DNA from: an uncultured Elusimicrobia bacterium
Lineage (GTDB): Bacteria; Elusimicrobiota; Elusimicrobia; Elusimicrobiales; Elusimicrobiaceae
Reading direction: 5' to 3'
DNA length: 42,741 bases
Assembly (NCBI GenBank): GCA_947306425.1
Contig: CAMZGO010000012.1
Location: forward strand, 1-42,741
Of this stretch, positions 18,697 through 27,025 are shown one piece after another. The position numbers and the translations under genes were made by a program. Numbering within the stretch: position 1 is the stretch's first letter; every line of letters starts with the position of its first letter. The notes under the pieces are model-generated. The model was given only the letters and a program-made list of their open reading frames with translations. It made no database searches and was not told the origin of the DNA.

Positions 18697-19002
18697 CTAA
18701 AACATTAAATTGGTAGGGAAAGAACTTATCATTTCTTGTGCTTGTAAAAATAAAAGATAAGTCTTATAACAAAACCAAACTGTAAGAGCAAGAAAAATAA
18801 TAGTGTAAATAATTTTTGCAGGTTTTTTAAGTGCCGGTGAACGCCAAACAAAATATAAGTTAAAAGGCCCTATTATAAAGAAAAGCAAAATAATACCGAT
18901 ATGCTTATAATACATGGGTATATGTTTGCCTTGCCCTGCGCCGCAATATTTACAATAATTATCAAACTCGTTTATATCGTTTTGACATTTCCAGCAAATC
19001 AT
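18697..19002 (-). CDS. Zinc-ribbon membrane protein of unknown function
   Basis: This 101-residue protein begins with a zinc ribbon (CWKC at 3-6 and CKYC at 17-20) and then has two hydrophobic segments, about residues 31-50 and 64-88. Small proteins of this build are common and mostly uncharacterised. The start overlaps the relA/spoT stop by 4 nt, so the two are translationally coupled. A role connected with (p)ppGpp signalling is only a guess from position. The last residues (SFPTNLMF) end close to an AT-rich stretch with a weak hairpin at about 18650-18675. Confidence 0.75.
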   Translation of the reverse strand: MICWKCQNDINEFDNYCKYCGAGQGKHIPMYYKHIGIILLFFIIGPFNLYFVWRSPALKKPAKIIYTIIFLALTVWFCYKTYLLFLQAQEMISSFPTNLMF

Positions 19003-20438
19003 ATCTCAACACCTTTTGTTCGCAAAGTGCTTTTTATTTTGGAACGCGCACGTGCGGTTTTTGCCGCCTCAAGCCACTGACGGGTAGGCTCAGCATTTTT
19101 ACGGGTTTGAATTTCACAAATATCGCCGCTTTTTAATTCGTAAGTCATCTTTACCATTTTGCTGTTCACTAAAGCACCGCTGTAATGCAAACCTATTTCC
19201 GAGTGAACCAAGAAAGCAAAATCAAGCGGGGTTGCATGTTCCGGCAGGACCTTGACTTCCCCCTGGGGAGTGAAAACAAAAACTTGTTTTAAATTAATAT
19301 CCGTTTGGAAACTTTCAATAAATTCACGCGGGGCAGTTAAGTCGCGCTGCCACTCAATCCATTGACGTATCCAATTTAATTTTTCGTCTAGATTTGGGTC
19401 CTCTTTGGAACCGAGTTTATAACGCCAATGTGCGGCTATACCATATTCACAAGTGCGGTGCATTTCCTCAGTTCTGATTTGTACTTCTATCAATTTACCC
19501 TCATATATAATAGTGGTATGAATACTTTGGTACATATTCATTTTGGGCATTGCGATATAATCGGTAAAAGTGCCTACAACAGGTTTGAAATTTGCATGCA
19601 AAGCACCTAAAGCGCGGTAACAATCAAGTTTAGTCTCTGTTATAATTCTGACGCCCAATAAATCCTGAATCTCAGAAAACGGTATATTATGGCTTTGCAT
19701 TTTACGGTAAATTGAATAATAATTTTTTACACGGGAAAGCAACCTGTGTGGGAGTTGCTCTTGTGTTAAAACCTTATCTAATGCTTCTTTAAAAGAGGCA
19801 AGTTTTTTATTTAAATCCCCTGAACGCGATTCCACACCCTTTACAAGTTCCTGATATTTTTCCGGATGCAAATATTTAAAAGATAAGTCCTCAAGTTCAT
19901 TTTTTAAACTAAACATGCCAAGACGTTGTGCTAATGGCGCATATAAAGAAATTGTTTCCTGCGCTTTATCAATTTGCCTTTGTTTAGGAAGGGCATCAAG
20001 CGTTTTCATATTATGTGTTCTATCGGCAAGTTTTATTAAAATAATCCTGATATCGTGCGAAACGGAAATCAGCATTTTACGCCAATTTTCTACGGTTTCT
20101 TCATCGGTTGAAGTGTTTTCAAGTTTATCAATTTTTGTTAAACCCTCCACCATTAAAGCAACAGTCTTATTAAAATTTGTTTCAATATCTTTAACGGATG
20201 TCGGAGTATCTTCAACGGTATCATGTAAGAGGGCGGCGGCAATAGTATCGGCATCAAGTTTATGTTCAAGCAAAATTTTTGCGACCTCGCAACAATGAAT
20301 AAAAAACGGTTCGCCCGTTAAACGTTTTTGCTCTTTATGGGCTTCTTCAGCAAATTTAAATGCCTTTTCAATAATAGCGGTGTCTTGCGTGCTATACTGC
20401 TTGAAGCCGTCAATAATTTGCTTTAAATATTGTTGCAT
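18999..20438 (-). CDS. Short RelA/SpoT-family (p)ppGpp enzyme
   Basis: This 479-residue protein has an HD hydrolase domain (FFIHCCEVAKIL and LLHDTVEDT, both intact), a synthetase domain (LLGVRIITE, MYQSIHTTI, VQIRTEEMH) and a TGS domain (VFVFTPQGEVKVLPEHATPLDFAF, through about residue 450). It then stops, so the helical, zinc-finger and ACT regions of full-length RelA or SpoT (about 700 residues) are missing. Both hydrolysis and synthesis look possible. Without the C-terminus, ribosome-dependent control may be weakened or absent. The gene begins inside the end of lpxB (16-nt overlap). Confidence 0.9.
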   Translation of the reverse strand: MQQYLKQIIDGFKQYSTQDTAIIEKAFKFAEEAHKEQKRLTGEPFFIHCCEVAKILLEHKLDADTIAAALLHDTVEDTPTSVKDIETNFNKTVALMVEGLTKIDKLENTSTDEETVENWRKMLISVSHDIRIILIKLADRTHNMKTLDALPKQRQIDKAQETISLYAPLAQRLGMFSLKNELEDLSFKYLHPEKYQELVKGVESRSGDLNKKLASFKEALDKVLTQEQLPHRLLSRVKNYYSIYRKMQSHNIPFSEIQDLLGVRIITETKLDCYRALGALHANFKPVVGTFTDYIAMPKMNMYQSIHTTIIYEGKLIEVQIRTEEMHRTCEYGIAAHWRYKLGSKEDPNLDEKLNWIRQWIEWQRDLTAPREFIESFQTDINLKQVFVFTPQGEVKVLPEHATPLDFAFLVHSEIGLHYSGALVNSKMVKMTYELKSGDICEIQTRKNAEPTRQWLEAAKTARARSKIKSTLRTKGVEI

Positions 20439-21559
20439 AAATCCTCTAAAATTATTTTCGCTGCGCGTTTTGCTACCGGCGGCTTTCCAAGTTTATTACG
20501 AAGTTCAAGCATTGTTTTTCGCATATTTAAATATTTATTTTTATTACTTAAAATGCCAAGAATTTCTTTTGAAATTGCTTCGGGGTTAACATCTTGTTGT
20601 ATAAACTCGCGCACTACTTCTTTATTGCTTAAAATATTTACCAAAGATATAAAACGCACTTTAATTATCATCCTAACTATCGTATACGTTATAAAAGAAG
20701 TTTTATAAACTACACTCATTGGCAAACCAAGCAAGGCATTTTCCAAAGTAGCGGTGCCGGAACAAGTTAAAACAAAATCCATAGTACGCCTGATTTTGAA
20801 ATCTTTTTCCCGCACAATTTGCATTTCTTCTTTGCTTGCACCGGTTAAATGATAAAGTTTTTCATCACTAACTTCCGGCACTGCAAACATAAAACATTTT
20901 GCGTTTTTATAAACCTTTTTAATTTCCTTAAAAACATCAAAAAATATTTTGCTATGTTTTTCAATTTCCGCGGGACGGCTTCCCACCATTAGGCCGAAAT
21001 TCCAAGCCGCATCTTTCCCCTCTTTATAACTGACTTCCAGCGGTTCGGGAACAGTATCTAAAAGAGGGTTACCGAAAAATACCGGATTGCCGCCATACTC
21101 TTTATAAATATCTGCTTCAAAAGGGAAAATGACAAATTGCTTTCTGGTAAGACGTACAATTTCTTTTGTGCGATAACGTCTTGAAGCCCAAACTTGTGGG
21201 CAGACATAATAATAAGCAGGAATATTTTCCGCTTTGGCAAGTTTCAAAATCTGATGATTAAAACCGTAAAAATCAACAGTAATTACGGCAGAAGGTTTTG
21301 TTTCTCTTAAATAATTTTTGACAAGTTTATACAAATTTAACCATGTGGGTAATTTTTTAATTACAGCATCAAAACCGGCCGCACCTTTGGTGATAAGGTC
21401 GTATAGATAATTATCACTCAATGCCCTCATACGAAGGCCGCCGATAGTATCAATCTTAATTTCGGGCGCAAGCGCTTTTATTGCGGTTATCAAATTAGCC
21501 GCGTGAACATCGCCGGAAATATCGCCGGCTACTATTAAAATTCTCCTTTCACTTGCCAT
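20423..21559 (-). CDS. lpxB: Lipid-A-disaccharide synthase LpxB
   Basis: This 378-residue GT19 glycosyltransferase starts RRILIVAGDISGDVHAANLI, which matches the LpxB N-terminal GExSGD signature with D in place of E. Further motifs are PQVWASRRYR and the GSRPAEIEKH block. It joins lipid X and UDP-2,3-diacylglucosamine to make the lipid A disaccharide at the inner membrane. It is separated from the other lpx genes, at the head of a unit with the RelA/SpoT protein and the zinc-ribbon protein. The ATG has no Shine-Dalgarno and lies 6 nt after a TGCTATAAT box. Confidence 0.93.
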   Translation of the reverse strand: MASERRILIVAGDISGDVHAANLITAIKALAPEIKIDTIGGLRMRALSDNYLYDLITKGAAGFDAVIKKLPTWLNLYKLVKNYLRETKPSAVITVDFYGFNHQILKLAKAENIPAYYYVCPQVWASRRYRTKEIVRLTRKQFVIFPFEADIYKEYGGNPVFFGNPLLDTVPEPLEVSYKEGKDAAWNFGLMVGSRPAEIEKHSKIFFDVFKEIKKVYKNAKCFMFAVPEVSDEKLYHLTGASKEEMQIVREKDFKIRRTMDFVLTCSGTATLENALLGLPMSVVYKTSFITYTIVRMIIKVRFISLVNILSNKEVVREFIQQDVNPEAISKEILGILSNKNKYLNMRKTMLELRNKLGKPPVAKRAAKIILEDLCNNI

Positions 21560-21565
21560 ATATAA

Positions 21566-21574
21566 ATTATAGCA
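21566..21574 (-). promoter_or_regulatory. lpxB extended -10 box, leaderless start
   Basis: On the minus strand TGCTATAAT (21574-21566) is followed by 6 nt and the ATG at 21559. It is an ideal extended -10 box with no Shine-Dalgarno after it. Confidence 0.65.
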
Positions 21575-21579
21575 TTAAA

Positions 21580-21588
21580 TGGTATAAT
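21580..21588 (+). promoter_or_regulatory. ndk extended -10 box, leaderless start
   Basis: TGGTATAAT is followed by 6 nt and the ATG at 21595. It points away from the lpxB box at 21566-21574; the hexamers are only 11 bp apart inside a 35-bp intergenic region. Confidence 0.65.
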
Positions 21589-21594
21589 TTAGAT

Positions 21595-22044
21595 ATGAAA
21601 GAAAGAACTTTAATCTTAATTAAACCCGACGCCATAAGCAAACGTTTAACGGGTACTATCCTTGACCGTATTGAGCATTTAGGCCTTGATATGAAAGCCG
21701 CAAAAGTAAGAATTATGACAGAAGAACTTGCGCGTAAACATTATGCAAACCTTGCAGGAAAACCGTTTTTACAAGATGTAATTAACTTTATGCGTGGTGA
21801 TTATAACGGTATCAAAGATCACCGCATTTATGCTTTTGTTTATGAAGGTGAGAATGCAATTTCTCAAATTCGCACTTTGCTTGGAGCAACAAAACCCGAA
21901 AATGCCGCACCCGATACAATCCGCGGTGCTTTTGGTTATACCAAAGGTGAAACTATGTTTAACTGCGTTCATGCTTCCGGTACGCCGGAAGATGCTAAAC
22001 GTGAAATAGACCTTTGGTTTAAGCCGGAGGAAATAATTGCTTAA
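21595..22044 (+). CDS. ndk: Nucleoside diphosphate kinase
   Basis: This 149-residue protein begins KERTLILIKPDAISK and has the active-site histidine in TMFNCVHASGTPEDAKREI, corresponding to NxxHgSds of the family. It equilibrates NTPs using ATP. In-frame codons continue upstream to 21553, overlapping lpxB, but the ATG at 21595 gives the family N-terminus and sits 6 nt after a -10 box, so I choose it. It is the first gene of a tightly packed operon with the hydrolase-like gene, murQ, anmK and nagZ. The length is normal. Confidence 0.93.
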   Translation: MKERTLILIKPDAISKRLTGTILDRIEHLGLDMKAAKVRIMTEELARKHYANLAGKPFLQDVINFMRGDYNGIKDHRIYAFVYEGENAISQIRTLLGATKPENAAPDTIRGAFGYTKGETMFNCVHASGTPEDAKREIDLWFKPEEIIA

Positions 22045-22847
22045 TGCGTAAATTGGTATTACTATCTCTATTTTGTTTGTGTTTTGCAAACATTATGGCA
22101 CAAAGTAATGTTACTTTAAGTACAAATGACGGTTGGGCTATAGCCGGCACTTTTTACCGCGGTAACAGTGAAAACTGCATTATACTATTGCCCGATTTAG
22201 AAAAGACCCGCTCAGAATTCTCTAACTTTGCTTCTAAGTTGCAAGAGGAAGATTTTTGTTATCTTTCCATTGATTTACGCGGGCATGGATATAGCACAAA
22301 TAAAGGTTCTTTTGAGGGATTTGAAAAAACCGGCCAAAAAAATGAATTTAACAAATCCGTTGAAGATGTTTACAGCGCAATAAAATACTTAAAAAATAAA
22401 GGTTTTGAAGAAAAAAATATCTATCTTTTAGGCACAGGACTGGGGGCAAATATCGCAGCAAAAAGTTTAAGCAATAATCAAAACATAGCCGGAATTGCCA
22501 TGTTAACCCCGTCTTTGAAACAGCGTGACGTTATAACTTTAGGCGGAATAAAGGATTATAAAGGGCCGGTATTTATAGGTGTTTCAAGTGAAGACAGAAA
22601 ACATTTTATGGAAGCAAGTTTTATAAGAAATGCCGCTTTTTTGCATTCAGGTCAGGGGAAAGTTACTTTCGTTACCGCATACAATTTAAAAGGAACTGCT
22701 ATGCTAAATAAATATATGTGGCCGGAACTTTTACAATGGCTTAAAACCCCCGCTTTACCGGAAGTAAAAAGTGATATTTTAGTACCCGAAATATATACGG
22801 AAGAAAATCAAATTGCGGAGCAGAACTATGCCCCTTCCCTTAACTGA
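22044..22847 (+). CDS. Secreted alpha/beta-hydrolase-like protein lacking the nucleophile
   Basis: This 267-residue protein has a signal peptide (MRKLVLLSLFCLCFANIMAQ) and an alpha/beta-hydrolase fold: oxyanion-region ILLPDLE, LSIDLRGHGYS, and the nucleophile elbow as GTGLG (residues 130-134). The family elbow is GxSxG, so position 132 is Gly where catalytic Ser is expected. The Asp/His region is also not obvious. It overlaps ndk by 1 nt and murQ by 20 nt. It is either a non-catalytic relative, perhaps binding peptidoglycan fragments or lipids, or an enzyme using another residue. Confidence 0.8.
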   Translation: MRKLVLLSLFCLCFANIMAQSNVTLSTNDGWAIAGTFYRGNSENCIILLPDLEKTRSEFSNFASKLQEEDFCYLSIDLRGHGYSTNKGSFEGFEKTGQKNEFNKSVEDVYSAIKYLKNKGFEEKNIYLLGTGLGANIAAKSLSNNQNIAGIAMLTPSLKQRDVITLGGIKDYKGPVFIGVSSEDRKHFMEASFIRNAAFLHSGQGKVTFVTAYNLKGTAMLNKYMWPELLQWLKTPALPEVKSDILVPEIYTEENQIAEQNYAPSLN

Positions 22848-23715
22848 AACCGAGGCTTTTAATAAACAAACACGAAATTTTGATAAACTGCCATTAAGTA
22901 AAATGGCAGATTTAATGTGTAGCGAAAATTTAAACGCAGTAAAAGCCGTAAAAAAAGCAAAAAAAGAAATTATTAAAGCAGCTGAACTTATAGTAAAAAC
23001 ATATATCTCCAAGGGGAAAATTATTTTTATAGGGGCCGGTACATCCGGCCGTTTGGGTATTTTAGAAGCTGCGGAATGCCCCCCTACATTCGGTACACCA
23101 AAAAATTTATTTTCCGCAATAATTGCAGGGGGGAATAAAGCCGTTTTTAGTTCCATTGAAGGGGCAGAAGATAATGCAAAACAAGGAGCAAATGATTTTG
23201 CAAAAATTTCAAATAAAAAAGACCTTTTAATTGCTATTGCTTCAAGCGGAACTACGCCTTATGTTGTGGGCGCTCTTGATAAGGCAAAGAAGCAAGGTAA
23301 TAAAACAGTATTTATTACCTCAAATAAGGCAGCCCAAAAAGCAGGAGCTACGGTAACAATTTATTTAAATACAGGGGCCGAAGCCATAAGCGGTTCAACA
23401 CGCTTAAAAGCAGGAACTGCACAAAAACTTGTACTTAATATGCTTACGACTATGGCTATGGCAAAAGCCGGAAAAATTTATAAAAATTATATGGTGGACT
23501 TACAAGCCAAGAACAAAAAATTAAAAGACCGCGCAACGCGCCTCATTTCTTTAGCAGCCGATATCACTTTTGATGAAGCCAAAAAATATGCACAAAAAAC
23601 AAACTATTTGGTTAAGGAAGCAATTGTTATGGCTAAATTAAAAGTAAACCAAAAAGAAGCAAAAAAAATATTAAAACAAAATAATGGTTTTTTGAGGAGC
23701 GCCTTAAATGAATAA
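22828..23715 (+). CDS. murQ: N-acetylmuramic acid 6-phosphate etherase MurQ
   Basis: This 295-residue SIS-domain protein has the signature FIGAGTSGRLGILEAAECPPTFG (about residues 66-88) and a C-terminal helical domain. It cleaves the lactyl ether of MurNAc-6-P to give GlcNAc-6-P and lactate. I start at 22828 because GCGGAG lies 7 nt upstream and the N-terminus LPLTETEAFN fits the family; an in-frame TTG at 22813 is less likely. It overlaps the hydrolase-like gene by 20 nt and anmK by 8 nt. With anmK and nagZ it forms a muropeptide-recycling path. Confidence 0.94.
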   Translation: MPLPLTETEAFNKQTRNFDKLPLSKMADLMCSENLNAVKAVKKAKKEIIKAAELIVKTYISKGKIIFIGAGTSGRLGILEAAECPPTFGTPKNLFSAIIAGGNKAVFSSIEGAEDNAKQGANDFAKISNKKDLLIAIASSGTTPYVVGALDKAKKQGNKTVFITSNKAAQKAGATVTIYLNTGAEAISGSTRLKAGTAQKLVLNMLTTMAMAKAGKIYKNYMVDLQAKNKKLKDRATRLISLAADITFDEAKKYAQKTNYLVKEAIVMAKLKVNQKEAKKILKQNNGFLRSALNE

Positions 23716-24769
23716 ATTTGCTTTAGGGTTGATGAGCGGCACTTCGGCCGACGGTCTGACTTTAGCACTCTTAAATGTTAAAGCAAAAAAACTTGTGTGT
23801 TTTAAAAATTATGCCTACCCTAAAAATTTACAACAAACAATTTTACAGGCTCCGTCTTTTAATACAGCACAAATTGCTGAACTTAATTTTAAACTCGGCA
23901 AAATATATTTGGCACTTACACAAAAATTTTTAAAGGATTTCAAAATAAATAAAAATAATATTTCCGTAATAGGTTTACATGGCCAAACAGTTTACCATAA
24001 TGCGGAAAAATTTTGCACTTTACAAATAGGGGAAGGTGCTTTTTTAGCTAAAATTTTGGGGATACCGGTGGTTAATAACTTTAGGCCGGCCGTCATTTCC
24101 TTGGGGGGGCAGGGTGCCCCTTTAGTACCAATTTTTGAGGACTATTTTTTTGCCGGTAAAACTCCAAAAATACTTTTAAATATAGGGGGTATTGCAAATT
24201 GCTCTTATGTGCAAAAGGGTAAGACCTTCGGTTTTGACTGTGGCCCCGGAAATGTATTAAGTGATTTTGCTATCTCAAAGTTAACTAAAGAAAAACAAAG
24301 TTTTGATAAAGACGGCAAAATTGCTGCCAAAAACAAAGCAGACATAAAAAAAGCAAAAGAAATTGCAAAAAAATTCCTTTATAAAAAGATAATTTCTTTA
24401 GACAGAAACGCTTTTACAAAAACCTTTTTTGAAAAATATTTTCCACATCTTACGCAAAAAGATTTGGCTACTTTAAATTATTTGACAGCTTTAATAATAG
24501 CCCAAAATATCAAAAAGTTTATTCTTAAAAAATATAATGCGGAAAATTTATATATTTCAGGCGGCGGTGTTTATAATAAAACTTTACTTAATAATTTAAA
24601 AAACTTGTTACCGCTTAATATTAAAATTTTAAATACTTTAAATCCGATGGCAAAAGAAGCCGCCTGTTTTGCTTACTTAGCCTACTTGAACTTTAATAAA
24701 ATGCCTGTTAATAAGATATTAATCGGAACACAAAAAAATACTATTTTAGGAGCATTAAATTTACCATGA
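23708..24769 (+). CDS. anmK: Anhydro-N-acetylmuramic acid kinase AnmK
   Basis: This 353-residue protein starts with LGLMSGTSADGL, the AnmK nucleotide-binding signature. It continues with IGLHGQTVYH, NNFRPAVISLGGQGAPL and NIGGIANCSY, all conserved in the family. It phosphorylates and opens 1,6-anhydro-MurNAc to MurNAc-6-P, which MurQ then consumes. It overlaps murQ by 8 nt and nagZ by 4 nt. Codon use is noticeably A-rich (many AAA Lys), like murQ. Confidence 0.94.
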   Translation: MNKFALGLMSGTSADGLTLALLNVKAKKLVCFKNYAYPKNLQQTILQAPSFNTAQIAELNFKLGKIYLALTQKFLKDFKINKNNISVIGLHGQTVYHNAEKFCTLQIGEGAFLAKILGIPVVNNFRPAVISLGGQGAPLVPIFEDYFFAGKTPKILLNIGGIANCSYVQKGKTFGFDCGPGNVLSDFAISKLTKEKQSFDKDGKIAAKNKADIKKAKEIAKKFLYKKIISLDRNAFTKTFFEKYFPHLTQKDLATLNYLTALIIAQNIKKFILKKYNAENLYISGGGVYNKTLLNNLKNLLPLNIKILNTLNPMAKEAACFAYLAYLNFNKMPVNKILIGTQKNTILGALNLP

Positions 24770-26172
24770 AAACAAATCGTTTAGTTTTCCCCGGTTTTTG
24801 GTTTGGAAAAAGTTCCGCAGAAGAAGCAAAAGAACTTGCTTCTATGGGTGTGGGCGGTTTCTGTTTTTACGGCGGGAAACCTGAAGAATTAAAAACCCTT
24901 ATTGAATCTTTGAAAAAGTTAGCTCCTCACCAACTTTTATTTGCAGCTGATTATGAAAACGGCCTTGGCCGTTGGCATGAAGGTTTACCGATATTACCGA
25001 CAAATTACACCTTGGGCCTTGCAGGAAGGGAAGACCTTGCCTTAAAAAAAGGCTTTTTAACGGCAATACAAGCGAGGGAACTAGGTATAAATTGGATTTT
25101 CGCACCGGTAGTAGATTTGGCTGATACACCAAGTAACCCAATAGTAAATACAAGGGCATTTTCCTCTGACCCTAAAATAGTTGCGCGTATGGCCAGAGCT
25201 TTTGTTATAGGCATTGTTGACGGGGCTTGCTTAAATAGTTTTAAACATTTTCCCGGGCATGGCAGCACTAAACAGGATTCTCATTTAACTATACCGGAAG
25301 TTACCAAAACATTATCACAACTAAAAGAAGAGGACCTTTTACCATACCGCGAGTTAATAACAAGGGCAGACAGCATAATGGTTTCCCATTTGCTTGTTAA
25401 ATGTTTGGATGATAAAATGCCGGCAAGTTTTTCAAAAAAAATATTGACGGATTTAATCAGAAAAACCATGTACTATAAAGGTCTAATAATAACTGATGCT
25501 TTAACAATGAAAGGTATTAACTCTAAAAACCCGATAGATGCTTTCAAAGCCGGTGCCGATATTTTACTTTGTCCGGAAGATCCTTTTAAAACTATAAAGG
25601 ACTTAGCAGAAACTCTTAAACAAGAACCTTCTTTAAAAGAAAAGATGTTTTATTCAATATCTACATTGGAAATGATGATTGCGCATTTAAATAGTTTACA
25701 TCCTTTGCCTTGCAGGAATATTGAAACCGCCTGCATTCAACTTAATAAAGAAGCCGCTTATACCGTATTGCAAAAATTGAAACCAAAAATAACTTTAAAT
25801 AAATATACCCCTATAACTTATTTAATTTTGGACGAAAAACAGCCTAAAGATTTGCCCCCGTTTTTAATGACTTTGAAAGAAAACGGTTTTAAACTTCACC
25901 CTTATAAACCGGGAAAAAAGAGTGATTTTTTACTAGCCCTAAATTTTGAAGATTATACCGCTTTCAAGGGTACGGTAAATTTAAATAAAGAGCAAAAAAA
26001 TATTTTACAAAAAGCAATTGATACGGCAGATGAATCTTTGCTAATAAGTTTTGGAAGCCCGTATATAAATGAAGACCTTACCGGCTTAAGCACTTTTTTA
26101 CCGCTTGCGAGTAAAGGAAAGGATTTTCAAATTGCTGCCGCGCGCAATCTCTGCGGATTTTTAAATTTTTAG
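24766..26172 (+). CDS. nagZ: Beta-N-acetylglucosaminidase NagZ (GH3)
   Basis: This 468-residue protein has the GH3 catalytic barrel with KHFPGHGSTKQDSH (about residues 164-177, containing the general acid/base His) and ITDALTMKGI, containing the nucleophile Asp. No signal peptide is present, so it should be cytoplasmic like NagZ. It removes GlcNAc from imported GlcNAc-anhydroMurNAc muropeptides, supplying anhydroMurNAc to AnmK. A C-terminal region of about 130 residues after the barrel makes it longer than the roughly 340-residue E. coli NagZ and resembles two-domain GH3 enzymes. It is the last gene of the operon. Confidence 0.9.
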   Translation: MKTNRLVFPGFWFGKSSAEEAKELASMGVGGFCFYGGKPEELKTLIESLKKLAPHQLLFAADYENGLGRWHEGLPILPTNYTLGLAGREDLALKKGFLTAIQARELGINWIFAPVVDLADTPSNPIVNTRAFSSDPKIVARMARAFVIGIVDGACLNSFKHFPGHGSTKQDSHLTIPEVTKTLSQLKEEDLLPYRELITRADSIMVSHLLVKCLDDKMPASFSKKILTDLIRKTMYYKGLIITDALTMKGINSKNPIDAFKAGADILLCPEDPFKTIKDLAETLKQEPSLKEKMFYSISTLEMMIAHLNSLHPLPCRNIETACIQLNKEAAYTVLQKLKPKITLNKYTPITYLILDEKQPKDLPPFLMTLKENGFKLHPYKPGKKSDFLLALNFEDYTAFKGTVNLNKEQKNILQKAIDTADESLLISFGSPYINEDLTGLSTFLPLASKGKDFQIAAARNLCGFLNF

Positions 26173-26234
26173 TTTTTACGCTTATCTATATTTATTTTAT
26201 TAAATAAAATCATCTCACTATTTTTTATTTTCTT

Positions 26235-26287
26235 CGTCGTGGCACAAAATTGCCTCTTGACAACGTTTTTTTTTTTTTTTCTACAAT
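26235..26287 (+). promoter_or_regulatory. T-tract promoter of pilin C
   Basis: CGTCG (26235-26239), 17 nt, TTGACA (26257-26262), ACG, 15 T (26266-26280), C, then TACAAT (26282-26287). The spacer is 19 bp. The 66 bp before the -35 box match those of pilin E at about 56 positions, and the 55 bp from the -10 box to the ATG match those of pilin B at 53. Confidence 0.78.
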
Positions 26288-26336
26288 ATATACATAGGAT
26301 TCCAAAAAGCCCTTATAAAGCAATTTAGGAGATTTT

Positions 26337-26834
26337 ATGGAAAATAAAAATGGTTTTACTTTAATTGAACTTTTAGTTGTAGTTTTAATTATCGGTATTT
26401 TGGCTGCAATTGCTTTGCCGCAGTATCAATTAGCCAAAGATAAAGCAAGGTATACGCAGGCAATGAACTTGCTTGCTTCCATAAATCAAGCACAAAGAAG
26501 ATATGTATTAGCAAATGGAATAGCAACTAGTAACTTCAATGATTTTGATATTGATATGCCTGCTTCCGGAAAAATATCTCAAGCAGGTGATGAATATACA
26601 GATACTTGGGGTTCTTGTTTTTTACATAATACAGGTTATGGACAATGTAATATTAGACTCGGCCTAATCGCAAGTGCTTGGTATTTTCTTAAATGGGATG
26701 ATAATTATTTTAGTTCTAATAATAGATACTGTTGGGTATATCCCAAGAATAATGCAAGGGGAAACAGATTGTGCCAATCATTGACCGGAAAAGAAGGTTC
26801 TGAAGAAGGCAATTATAGGAAATACAAATTTTAA
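26337..26834 (+). CDS. Type IV pilin-like protein C
   Basis: This 165-residue prepilin has the leader MENKNG, then FTLIELLVVV with Glu5 and the shared helix ending IALPQYQLAKDKA. The head contains GSCFLHN, GQCNIRLG, NRYCWVYP and NRLCQSL, giving four Cys that may form two disulfides. AGGAG precedes the ATG by 5 nt. It is a single-gene unit between nagZ and mfd. Its immediate helix extension (PQYQLAKDKA) is the same as in pilin B, but the heads are not alike, which fits duplication followed by rapid divergence or recombination of heads. Confidence 0.9.
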   Translation: MENKNGFTLIELLVVVLIIGILAAIALPQYQLAKDKARYTQAMNLLASINQAQRRYVLANGIATSNFNDFDIDMPASGKISQAGDEYTDTWGSCFLHNTGYGQCNIRLGLIASAWYFLKWDDNYFSSNNRYCWVYPKNNARGNRLCQSLTGKEGSEEGNYRKYKF

Positions 26835-27010
26835 TAATTAATTATATACCTTATTAAGTTCTTCCTTGAACTTAAAGAAAAGAAATTCAAAAACATGGCA
26901 CATAATAATTTTTTAGTGCTACAATACATATTTAATAAAGCCGAACCGAAAGCGTGTACCCGCCAAGAAGAATTTTCTGACAAAAAACTAAAGATGTAAA
27001 ATTACAAATT

Positions 27011-27019
27011 TGCTATCAT
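27011..27019 (+). promoter_or_regulatory. mfd extended -10 box, leaderless start
   Basis: TGCTATCAT is followed by 6 nt and the ATG at 27026, with no Shine-Dalgarno. A second TGCTACAAT at 26917-26925 could give a longer transcript. Confidence 0.5.
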
Positions 27020-27025
27020 TTATGT

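Noticed and set aside
21553-21594. Upstream in-frame extension of ndk overlapping lpxB
   Set aside because: The ATG at 21595 gives the family N-terminus and is 6 nt from an extended -10 box; the extension would place the start upstream of its own promoter.
26897-26921. TGGCAC followed by TGCT, resembling a sigma-54 promoter
   Set aside because: The spacing between the GG and GC elements is far too long for sigma-54; a sigma-70 type extended -10 box explains the site better.
26895-26999. 34-codon open frame upstream of mfd, ending EEFSDKKLKM
   Set aside because: It has protein-like composition at its end, but no Shine-Dalgarno, and a TGCTACAAT box lies inside it. I cannot tell a remnant from a chance frame, so I did not call it.
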